Source: Dermatemys mawii
Taxonomy: Eukaryota; Chordata; Testudines; Dermatemydidae
Length of the DNA: 64,000 bases
Assembly: GCA_007922305.1 (NCBI GenBank)
Contig: ML677374.1
Span: forward strand, 13,821,511-13,885,510
Reading direction: 5' to 3'
This document shows positions 50,201 through 58,759 of the stretch, one piece after another. The notes beneath the pieces were generated by a model. That model saw only the letters and a program-made list of their open reading frames with translations. It was not told the origin of the DNA and did no database searches. The translations under genes and the position numbers were made by a program. Within the stretch, counting starts at the first letter, position 1. Each line of letters begins with the position of its first letter.

Positions 50201-52185
50201 ACTGGAGAGGATTAATAAGATTCTGAAGTTTTATTCTAAACAGGCCCTTCTGACATCCACGTGAGGTTCTCCCCCAGCTCCTAACTCTTCGGTGCCATTT
50301 TTAATTTATACCTGTCTGCTTTTAGTTGTCTGTCATGGTGTTTCCACTTGCAAAGGAAAACGTGTTCATTATAGAATCCCACCAATATTACTTCGTAATA
50401 TGGCTGGTGGAAAAATAACATGTCTGTTCTCTGCTGGCCTCTGAAACGGCTCAACCCCAAACCTGGATTATGCTAGTGGCACTATGAAGGGTACCAGTGA
50501 ACCTGCAGGATTTTAATATAGGCTGTTTACCTTTATGGTGGCAGATGTAGCTACTATGTAACAGTACCTGATAAGTATTATGGCAGTAGCAGCACCAGGA
50601 GCAAATGTTTTCTCAGATCACTAAACAGGAAACGTTGTTGGTCAGTCTGTGTTTTGGTAAAAGATGCTAAATATAGCAATAAAATATCAATATATTAGTT
50701 TATAAATGGGAAACCATTGATACTGGTTCCATAGATTTGCAGCTTGCCTCAGATGTAATTATGTCTAAGATGAAAAAAAGTAACGACCAAAACAAGTACG
50801 AATGGAGTGTCACTTTGGCACAAAACTTCTTGCTAGCACAGGATGGAGCTTAAACCTGTTGCTTTAACATTAAAAAACTACATGCAGTTTCACCCTGTGC
50901 GAAATGGTTTGTATACAAGAATGAGTACAAACTTGATCCACATAACTTTTTTTCTCCAGGGAAATTCACATTTATTTTCTCCTGCACAGATTCTTGCCCA
51001 CTTGTGGCGGCTTGGGTACTCACCAGAAGATATAGTTGGTAATATCTTCAGAGTGTGTAAAACCTTCCAAATGCCGGAGTATCTGAAACTGGAGTTCATC
51101 AAGGTTAGTGCTAGCCTCGTTATCACGTTAGTCTTAAAAAAATAAAAAAAATAAAATAAAATAAAAAATTCCTATTAAAGGGGCAGCCTCATTTTATTCT
51201 CCAAGATTTGCTAGTTCTTAGTACAGAAGGTATCTAAAACCTCTCATTGTGTTTCCCCTCCTTTAAACGTGTCAGCGATGTGCCTATTTATGTCCCTGTT
51301 ATAAGAATGGTGAGAGTTTATTTACACTTTATTAATAAACGCCCCTGCAAGCTCAAGGTGCCCTATCATTTTGTTAGACTTAGTTATAATATAATCCTAT
51401 TCAAATAATGAATAAACTCAGCCAGCCACTAAATCAAACTTCAAATGACTATTGCAGCCCTTGGCCCTGGAACGTAGTCTTATTTCCCCTAAAACTCTGT
51501 CAAATAAATGGCTTTTGCAGCATGGCCAGGGGTTATCAAGTCTGGGTTATTTCAGTAGCTTATTAAAGGTTGAATGGCACTGAGTTCTAATGTGACGTGA
51601 TAATCATTGTATGTACTGGAATCAGACCCCTTAGGGTTAAATCCTGTCCTCAGATACAGGCATAGTGCTTCCTTGAAGGAAAATGGGAGGAATATGCTTG
51701 CACCAAAGAGCAGCATTTGACCTGATCTCTCAGAAAGTTGTTGTATTACCCTAATATAGCTGGTTTCAAGAAGAAATAAGCCCTACTCTTGTTGTTGACG
51801 TAATATTTCCTTCAGCTCAGGTAGCTTGAGGGCAGCATTTTTGGAGCTGACGGGCAAGCTCTATTCCATATGGTGTATATGTAATTCGTTAATGTCTGGG
51901 GACTCTGTATAATGTGTACTATCACAGGACAAAGTAGACAAGACTAACTACTCTTGCTGCTGGGCAAAAAGTACAAGTTAAAGACTTCCACTAAAACCGC
52001 TTCCCTTTGCTGTACAAATGTAGACAAAGCAACAGAAAAAGCTGAAGTATGACACCTTGTATTTTTGTTTCCAGGAAATTGGATATACTCACATGAAGGT
52101 CGCAGAAGGGGTGAATTCTCTCTTGCAGATGGCTGGCCTGCTTGCCAGGCTCTGTCAGAAGACGGCTGCTCCTGCAGAAAGTTAA
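41096..52185 (+). CDS. RFC2: Replication factor C subunit 2 (RFC2, 40 kDa), complete, 11 coding exons
   Basis: RFC2 is one of the small AAA+ ATPase subunits of the clamp loader that places PCNA on primed DNA in the nucleus; it also works in alternative loaders (RAD17-, CTF18- and ATAD5-RFC). Coding exons are 41096-41205, 42783-42852, 43946-43987, 44439-44545, 45463-45564, 46246-46346, 48044-48201, 48561-48626, 49634-49714, 50990-51103 and 52075-52185 (stop 52183-52185). All introns are GT-AG and every phase joins, giving 353 residues against 354 in human. Visible motifs are Walker A GPPGTGKT (75-82), Walker B IIILDEAD (136-143), sensor 1 around CNASD (170-174), the SRC arginine-finger motif (182-184) and sensor 2 GDMRQ (226-230). 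The C-terminal region (about 253-353) is the helical collar domain. The N-terminal 36 residues are Gly/Ala/Pro-rich and poorly constrained in the family. The start codon has G at +4; a second in-frame Met lies at codon 5. No break or missing catalytic residue is seen. Confidence 0.98.
41206..42782 (+). other. RFC2: RFC2 intron 1
   Basis: 1.58-kb intron. The first 200 bp remain GC-rich with a G run at 41361-41370. The rest is AT-rich without recognisable repeats. Confidence 0.9.
42783..42852 (+). CDS. RFC2: RFC2 exon 2
   Basis: Begins after a weak acceptor (tttttaaatag), completes Trp37 and codes [16 protein letters not shown] through E60. VEKYRP is the N-terminal signature of small RFC subunits. 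The donor is GAG|GTGTGT. Confidence 0.97.
42941..43110. mobile_element. 170-bp MITE with long inverted termini in RFC2 intron 2
   Basis: Left end taaagccccagttcaggaaa and right end ttccagaatcagggctta are inverted copies. The interior repeats 'aggaaagcacttaa' in both directions, so the whole element can fold back. Typical of a dispersed turtle family. Confidence 0.75.
43470..43560 (+). mobile_element. MIR-type SINE fragment in RFC2 intron 2
   Basis: Weak sense match: gttcaatggttagaatgtgggactgg, tttccagatttgctagtgact. Followed by a T-rich tract (43553-43579). Confidence 0.45.
43946..43987 (+). CDS. RFC2: RFC2 exon 3 (42-nt microexon)
   Basis: Codes only 14 residues (61-74, [14 protein letters not shown]), the strand leading into Walker A. 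Acceptor is cctag and donor is GCT|GTAAGT. Both ends are phase 0, so skipping would keep frame but remove the strand before the P-loop. Confidence 0.96.
44439..44545 (+). CDS. RFC2: RFC2 exon 4, Walker A
   Basis: Starts directly at the P-loop GPPGTGKTT (from residue 75) and runs through LELNASND. This last motif is RFC box IV, typical of clamp loader subunits. Donor is CAG|GTGTGT. Confidence 0.98.
45463..45564 (+). CDS. RFC2: RFC2 exon 5, Walker B
   Basis: Completes Arg110 and codes [12 protein letters not shown] through the Walker B DEAD box at residues 140-143, the site of ATP hydrolysis. Acceptor is ttgtttcag and donor is CAG|GTACAC. Confidence 0.98.
46246..46346 (+). CDS. RFC2: RFC2 exon 6, sensor 1
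   Basis: Codes [18 protein letters not shown] and the sensor 1 segment CNASDKII. A long T tract precedes the acceptor (cctccccag). Donor is TAG|GTAAAA. Confidence 0.98.
46910..47620. repeat. Probable dispersed element in RFC2 intron 6
   Basis: CT-rich 700-bp block of even composition (ggacactgtcacaggcttcac, cttcagcccggttgctgtag, tcctcccctaatggggta). It differs from the AT-rich intron around it. The phrases look familiar from turtle repeats, but I cannot assign a class. Confidence 0.4.
47704..47878. mobile_element. MITE with 'gggtatg' inverted ends in RFC2 intron 6
   Basis: Left end gggtatgcctacactgcaa and right end accaccatcatagacataccc are inverted copies. 175 bp, non-coding. No clear target duplication. 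Confidence 0.65.
48044..48201 (+). CDS. RFC2: RFC2 exon 7, SRC motif and sensor 2
   Basis: The largest exon (158 nt). It codes [15 protein letters not shown], with the SRC arginine finger that acts in trans on the neighbouring subunit's ATP, then the lid domain to the sensor 2 GDMRQ. Acceptor is ctcacttcag and donor is CAG|GTATTA. Confidence 0.98.
48561..48626 (+). CDS. RFC2: RFC2 exon 8
   Basis: Codes 22 residues (231-252) from [12 protein letters not shown] to NVFK, the end of the ATPase lid. Acceptor is ttctttacag and donor is AAG|GTTAGT. Confidence 0.97.
48926..49279. mobile_element. hAT-type MITE, 354 bp, in RFC2 intron 8
   Basis: Ends cagggatggccaacctg and caggttggccacccctg are inverted copies. 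Flanks acctagag (48918-48925) and atgtagag (49280-49287) match at 6 of 8 positions, an aged hAT target duplication. The interior is GC-rich with no transposase frame. Confidence 0.85.
49634..49714 (+). CDS. RFC2: RFC2 exon 9
   Basis: Codes 27 residues (253-279) from [15 protein letters not shown] to DEAYK, the start of the collar domain. Acceptor is gcgtatag and donor is AAG|GTGTGT. Confidence 0.97.
50990..51103 (+). CDS. RFC2: RFC2 exon 10
   Basis: Codes 38 residues (280-317) from [15 protein letters not shown] to LEFIK in the collar. The acceptor used in known RFC2 proteins is ctcctgcacag. A second, more pyrimidine-rich AG ends at 50959, exactly 30 nt upstream and in frame. Donor is AAG|GTTAGT. 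Confidence 0.97.
52075..52185 (+). CDS. RFC2: RFC2 exon 11 (coding part) and stop
   Basis: Codes the last 36 residues (318-353) from [15 protein letters not shown] to the TAA stop at 52183-52185. The 3' UTR continues about 190-200 nt to a canonical AATAAA. Acceptor is ttttgtttccag. Confidence 0.97.
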   Translation, partial: EIGYTHMKVAEGVNSLLQMAGLLARLCQKTAAPAES

Positions 52186-52373
52186 ATGGAGTATTTTACT
52201 GGACTGCAATTACAGTCTTGATTCCAGAAGTATGAGGTTACCATGTTTAAGGCCAGCTGCTATTTGCATACTAGAACCTCGTGTATATAGTAAATGCTGA
52301 ATTCTGTTCTTGCTGAACCTGAAAATGAAAGTCAGCATTTGCTTTTAAATTACTTTGTACTTTTTTTAGGCCA

Positions 52374-52379
52374 AATAAA
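52374..52379 (+). terminator. RFC2: RFC2 polyadenylation signal AATAAA
   Basis: First AATAAA after the RFC2 stop, 188 nt downstream, giving a short 3' UTR as expected for this gene. A second AATAAA near 53071 could give a longer form. Confidence 0.7.
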
Positions 52380-52399
52380 CTTAAAATCGACTGAGAATG

Positions 52400-53300
52400 G
52401 TTGTATCTGTGGTGTAAAACTGGAAGGATTGGGTTGGATAGTACAAATGATTAGCAGTAGAGTTAAAACCCCTTGTCCTGGTCTGCCTATTGAAATTGTT
52501 AATTGCTGTACTGACCAGAAGTTAACAGCCAATGGCTGTTCAGTGACCTGTGAAATGAAAGGGTCTCAATCTCATTCCTAGTGGACAGGTGTATACATCA
52601 CACAACTGATCATGACTGGAGAGCTCCGTGAAGCCCAGGATGAAATGGGCTGTGGAAAACGGCCTACCCTCTTGTGCGCGTGATTTCTATAGGTTAGTGT
52701 TGATCAGGTGCCACGATCTACGCTATAACTCTTCTGTGGACAACAGGGAACTATCCAGTAGGCACCTTTAACACAACTAACAGAACGTGTTGTATATTAA
52801 AGCACAGATATAGTCAAAGTGACACCTTACCTTGGATACTGCCTTTGGAACCTTTGAAAATGGAAGTGCTGTGTCAGTATTGAAGTGGGTGCCCATCTCA
52901 AATAGATGCTGGTGTATTTTAGATTTATGCATCAATACTTGCTGGCCTGGGTTAACTTAATCGTTAGAAATGAAGAATGCCTGATCTTTTGCCTGTAGGA
53001 TTAATTCATCTAAAAAGCATCTATTCTTTCCTTCTATGTTCAGATTGAGAAGTAATTAGCAAGGAGTTCAAATAAAGTTGTTTCTCTCATAAGCAGTAAC
53101 TGGGAGAATATAAATATAGAGTGCAGATTTTACCCACTTCTCAAGGAAGTCTAAGGGAAGGTTTCTGGAAATGGAGCCATGTTAAAATACCCCAAGTTCA
53201 AAATTTACAGGAAATATAGATACACAGAAGGAAGACAATTAAATGTTGATGCTGCTGGTGATTACCCAGTCATGCTTCTATAGACAGGGGAAAAAACATC
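52400..53300. other. Region after RFC2 end; nothing recognised
   Basis: No supported exon. An AATAAA near 53071 (+) might serve a longer RFC2 3' UTR. 53400-53570 holds a dispersed repeat (ccaggcatcagcggagcaagcaggtgcctggggtgg). Confidence 0.5.
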
Positions 53301-53799
53301 TTGCCTGAGTTAGCTGCATTATGTACATCCCTGCTCAGTGAAGAGATAGGAGAGTTGAGTGAATTACTATATGCACAAATGTCATTGGCTGTAGAAGGGG
53401 CCAGCTCCAGGCATCAGCGGAGCAAGCAGGTGCCTGGGGTGGCCCTTGGTAACAGGTGGCATTCCATCCATTGTTGGGGTGGTGCAGTCCGGGTGGCAGC
53501 AGGTTTTTTTTCTTTTAGCCCGGACGGTCTGGGCGGTAGCAGTCCAAGCAGGTTTGTTTGTTTGTTTTTCGCCTGGGCTAGCAAAAATGGGATTTGTTTA
53601 GGAAATATTTGTAATTTTTGCAGATGTAAAAAAGTGAAAATAGCTGAGGCAGTTCGGAAGAACGATTTGACAAGTTCCTCTTCCAAAAGGGTAGTTCTAG
53701 ACTGTGGAACGGAGAGGGAAGCTGTGAATGAGGCTTTTGCATCCAAAGTACAGTACACTTGGTCTAGGTCCTGATTGGTAATGCCAATGAAGACAGCAC

Positions 53800-56700
53800 T
53801 ATAAGCAGGTAAGAGACACGAAGTATTTTATTTAGTTAAAACAGTATTTCACTCAGTCTTTATCAAACTGTACATCATCACTGACTTCTGATTTTCAGTA
53901 TACATACGTCCTTAGTAGACGCACAATTATAAACTATGCAATTATTAAATACTATTAAATCCAGGGTGGGAGCCTAATCTGCTGCATTTTGTACACACAG
54001 TCTTGGGCTTAAAGTGCAAGATAGGCAAGAACTGAACCACTTCCCAAATCCTTCTCTTTCCATGCATTCCAGTCAAGCTGCTCTGCCCTTAATAACCCGA
54101 TGTGCCCTCATTTTCATAGCATTTACTACAGGCAGAATTGGAAGCAGGGGAACAAACTACAATTGCAGACTAGACAGGTGTTCATGGGCTTCCACTGGCA
54201 CAGTGGCCAAGCCCCTATAGGGTTGGTCTTTGCCTCCATTGTGTCCTCCACTGGGATCTCCTAGGTGTACATTTTCCCTGTTTCTATCGCGAAGGGAAAA
54301 GCAGCTTTTGGTGACATCTAGAATCTAGGGTGACTCCCTGTTACATAGCAGCTGCTGCCTGTTCTCCTCCTTCCACCATCAGCATCATTCAGTAGGGCCT
54401 TCCACAATTGAAAGAAAATGGGGTTGTAGATGTACTCAGCTTTGAGCTACTTCCCGTCTCCCTGGATTGTTGCTGGAATACATAGGCTGGATGCTACTCC
54501 CACTCACTGGCTGCCAGCATTGTACATAGCCTGAATTCTCTGTACACCTACAAATTAAAGATTTCTGAAAAGGCAACCAATCTGTCATAGATACTTTCAT
54601 TTGTGTACATACGTGACAAAGGAAAAGGGTACAAATAGTAATGGGGGTGGGGGTTTAAAAGCAACACTGTAGAATTCTAAATACTTCAGTATAATTTATT
54701 GTAAAACTTACAGGATATGTTCCAGTACACTGTGATCCTTGAATAAAAGGTGCCCTGGTTATTTTAAAGTGCTTCACTAAACTAAGAAAGGATTTACCTT
54801 GCTTTACGAAGTTACCACCAGAAGGTGGGGATTTGGAGAATAGAATCTGTATCTTCTCCTTTAATCATACTCCTGCCCCATTTATCTTATACACTTTGAA
54901 CTACTGTTTGGGAAACAGATATTTTCCATAAATGCTCCTGGAAATATTATTTGGTTTATTCACATCTCCCTGCTGAGCTCAGGTACAATAAATTCTGTAT
55001 TGCCCTGGCCTAACACCTGTCTAAATCCTAGAACTTAATCAAGTAACAGAACTCTGAATAACTGTATCCCAGGCAACTTGTACTACTGCTAAACTTTAAG
55101 CATTTGAAGGTCTCTCTCCAGGTATTGGATCAGAATCAAACTGACACATCAACACAATTGCACTTCTCTGACAACAGAGACCAACATTTTCAAAATTGAA
55201 TTGTAATTTTGAGACACCTTACAGAGTCGCAACACTTCTGAAAATGACGCAGTTTTGAGAGGTATAATATTGGACATCCATCGTCACCGGTCACAACATT
55301 TTGCATGGCCTGTCAAGTAACCCAAGATTTCTATAACAAAGGTTAAAACTTTTCTGTTTAGTCACTTTGGATGAAATTCACCTTTCAACAAAAGAGCCAG
55401 GACAAGGTCTATGCAGTGCATAAATCTTCAGAGGAGGGTTTTGATGGTTTACTTGGCTTCGGGTTGGATGATTTCAAAGGTAAATTGCACCCTCAGTCTA
55501 TTGTCGGTGTCTCTTATTTATGTGGACCCTTTGCACAGCAGAAAAAAATATTTAGGAAAAAAAGAAAATGTGATTCTATATAGAAACTGGTAGAAAACTT
55601 GGGCAGGTGTAAAACTGACTGTTTAACTCCTGTTCTGAAACTGACTAGGTGTATCTCTTTCAAGAGATTAAAGACATTCTAGATAGGTCTCTTTCCTACA
55701 CGGGCTACATTAAGGGTCCTGTCTCGCTGCCTCTACGCAGACTTCAGGAATACACCCATTAGTGGGAGCTGCAATTAAGTTATCCCCCAGTCATTAGTTA
55801 CAAAATGCTTGATTGGCCTTTAGTTTCAGACACAGGAGCAACAAGCACCTTTTTGCTGTGATTAAGGCATCTCAAATACAAATGAAATGTTAGATCCACA
55901 TCTGTAAAGAAGCTTACATTTGACCTTACCTCTCACTGTGTGCTCTTCCTAGATTTCCTGCAGAGGTGCATTTCACCCTTAACGAACACGTGCTGTAATG
56001 CTGCCAGGTAAAACACTATGCTCATGAACATTTTAGTTGTCAGAACTGAAGCATGCTTCAGATGCAAGGTTTGAGTTCTAGCAAGGATGTCCTTCTCTAC
56101 AGCAATTCTGGAAAGCAGGTGCAATTCCTGAGGCTGGCTCAGTGCCCTGTTATCTGACTCAACTCCTATGGATTGTTGTAAAATAAATCCCAAAAGCACA
56201 AGGAAAGATACTATCTGTCAGCACTCTGAATATTATTTGTGGCTACAGTGATCTTGTTTGCAGTAGCCTTCAGTCTATTACTTAGCTATACAGAACTATT
56301 CTTCTAAAAAGCTTGGCACCTGGCTGGAAGGTTCGATCCCTCTGTTGGAAGCAGTGTCTGCCCAAGAGCTTTGCTACATTGGGAGCTAAACAAGGAATGT
56401 AATTCATCAGCTTTAATGCCTCCTTACGGGAGTCAGCATAGCAAGTTAAACTGTTAACTGTGTTGCTGCTCAGCAGTTTAAAGATTCATTTCACACTTGG
56501 CAGCAGAAAACATTGTTGAGCAGGCAAGCCATCATTCCCTTGAATGGATGTGGAGGAAAATAGGATAGAACAACACAACCTTAGCATTTCTCTTGGTAAC
56601 TGCTGCACTGAGCAGCTGAAATTCACTTGTCGGAGAGTAGGGGAGGAGGCTTTCTCCATATATTCTTTCCAATTGTATTTTCTGGGGCTTCTGGATCCAG

Positions 56701-57480
56701 TGCATTTACGTTCAGCAGTGTATATCCATGTCCTTTAAGTTAGCTACTTTTGGCAGGGTTTGGAGAACAGGTTATTCCATTACACTTGTGAATCAAAGGA
56801 ATCCTTTCCACTGTGTGTGTGTAGCAGTCTTCAAAATGAAATAGAAGCTTCTGCTGCTTTGCAACAGCCTTTTTTTTTCAGATTGTAAGGAAGGTACCTT
56901 GAAATAAAAGAAAGACAATGAGTTCACTGCTTCCCCTTTCCCGTCCCAGCCCCCACCTATTATTGACATTTGATTTTCAGTCCTAGGGTTTTCTCCCTTG
57001 GCTGCTGTCATTCAGGTAGATTTTTATATGAGCTGGATAATGTAAAGATTTCAAATTTATGGGGAATGTGTGTTGCCTAATTGTTATAACTGATGAATCT
57101 TTGAACAGTTCCACCAATACATGGTTGCCAGGAGTCCAGGTAATTTAAGAATCCATCATTCCTGCAAAATCCATCTAACTAAGGGCAAGTCTGTACTAGA
57201 AACTCTTGTTAGCAAAGGTATGTTGGCGAGAGGGATGATTTTGTTTTTAAATGACATTGCTGTGCCCGCAAAAGCCCTAGTGGAGCTGCAGCTCTGAAGG
57301 CAAAAAACGTGCTTTTGTCAGGGTAGCTTAGTTCGTTTGCAAAACCAGTATGAGCTGTCCTGGCGAAAGCAGCCTTTTGCAGTATAGCTGCATATACCAG
57401 GGTGGGTTTACTGGTATAGCTATACTGGCAAAATTTTTGTAATGTAAATTAGGTGTTTGTATCCCCCTCACTCCACAGTC
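53800..57480. other. Between convergent RFC2 and LAT2; possible LAT2 3' UTR
   Basis: No coding exon found. It lies downstream of the LAT2 stop on the minus strand, and several AATAAA sites on that strand would allow a long 3' UTR. 57190-57440 contains a MITE-like 'tatagctatactggcaaaa' repeat. Confidence 0.4.
53827..53832 (-). terminator. LAT2: Possible LAT2 polyadenylation signal
   Basis: AATAAA on the minus strand in an A/T-rich setting, 1.4 kb beyond the RFC2 signal on the opposite strand. Human RFC2 and LAT2 ends are also only a couple of kilobases apart. Use of this site would imply a 3' UTR near 4.9 kb. Other AATAAA sites occur on this strand near 54.69 and 54.95 kb, so the end is undecided. 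Confidence 0.25.
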
Positions 57481-57488
57481 ATTTATAA

Positions 57489-57595
57489 CAGGGGTCCTCA
57501 ACCTTTTTCTTTCTGATGCCAGCCTTGTTTGGCAGACCCCCTGAAATCTGCTTGGGGCCTCCAATGGGCCCTGAACCCCGGGTTGACAACCACAG
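57489..57595. mobile_element. hAT-type MITE, 107 bp, with perfect TSD
   Basis: Ends caggggtcctcaacc and gggttgacaaccacag are imperfect inverted copies. Both flanks read atttataa (57481-57488 and 57596-57603), an exact 8-bp duplication. Confidence 0.88.
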
Positions 57596-57699
57596 ATTTA
57601 TAACATTCAGTGTTGTTATCTATTTGTTTGTGGTAGCATGACAATGTGTTAGGTGCTTACCTGAGATTCATGAAGGGACTTCCATCGATATTTAAATTA

Positions 57700-57880
57700 C
57701 AGTATTTATAGAGATCTCATTAATGCTTGCCTCATCCCGGTGAGGGAGCCACCTTCCATTTTACAAAGATAAAAAGAGGCCTAGAGAGACTGACTTGTCT
57801 GAGGCCACAGAGGGAGTCATTTTCAGAGCAAGGATTAGAACTTGCTCAGTCCCATAACAAAATCACTAAATTAATCCTCT
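57700..57880 (-). mobile_element. MIR-type SINE
   Basis: Antisense: tcatcccggtgagggagcc, cattttacaaagataaaaagaggc, ctagagagactgacttgtctgaggccacagagg. Confidence 0.65.
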
Positions 57881-58700
57881 AATATGAAAATTTAATCCCC
57901 TCCTTTTTGAAATTCTATTGGAAGGGAGGTTAAATGGAGAATTGTTTACAAATGTTATCAAGTAGTCTTTCCTCTGCTTTCATGTAGATCTGATTTTACC
58001 CCTGCATTTGTCCAAAATAGTGCCTTGTAATTCAGTACAACTTTCACACATCCCAAGAAGAAAAACTTCAGTTAATTTCCCCTAAAACAAACTTCCCATG
58101 CCCCTTTCTGAACTAATTCACTTTTATAATAATCACTAATGAAAAACTGTCATTTTGCTTCCGTTAAAGCAAAGAGCGACACCTAGCTGTGAAATGCTGC
58201 TAAAACGTGGACGGGGAGTATCTTTAAAGATTAAACCGTTCTACTCCCACAGCTATGCGTGTTAACTTCTAGCAGACTCCTAGCACCACTCAGCTATAGT
58301 CTTACAGGGACTATAATAGCATACAGTGGCTTTGGAAATTTAGGACAAATATCAGATAATTAACGTTGCCGCTGCCATGACTTGGTTTGTGGTATCAACT
58401 AGATAATTTTATAGGCACAAGATATTTGTTAGCTGATCCAAAAATGTTAATTCCTGTAACGGGGCAAGCAGCACTTCTCATGCTGTTACTCCGACTGTGG
58501 ATACATCAATACATGCAATATCATCCCTGCTTCCTTAGAGTCTGCCAATACAGAGATTCACTCCTTCCAAGTTTGCTTTTAAAAAAGGCTAACGCCATCT
58601 TGCTGTAGAATCAAGTTTGAGTGCAAATAATTATCTAAGAAGGGATGCGTCCCCACCCTGTGGTTTACAAAAAATGCAAGCATTTTATCAATTATTACCT

Positions 58701-58759
58701 TTAGTTCAGCACAGCTGCAACTTCTGAGTTAACGTAATCTGGATAATCATCTGGGCTTT
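58701..58759 (-). CDS. LAT2: LAT2 last coding exon with PDYVN motif and stop
   Basis: Acceptor is tctctacatttag. Codes SPDDYPDYVNSEVAAVLN then TAA, against the human end PDYVNGEVAATEA around Y233. The preceding phase-1 exon end fits directly. Confidence 0.82.

Noticed and set aside
56330..56340. ggttcgatccc, a perfect tRNA B-box
   Set aside because: No A box or cloverleaf upstream and no SINE body; probably chance or a tiny SINE relic.
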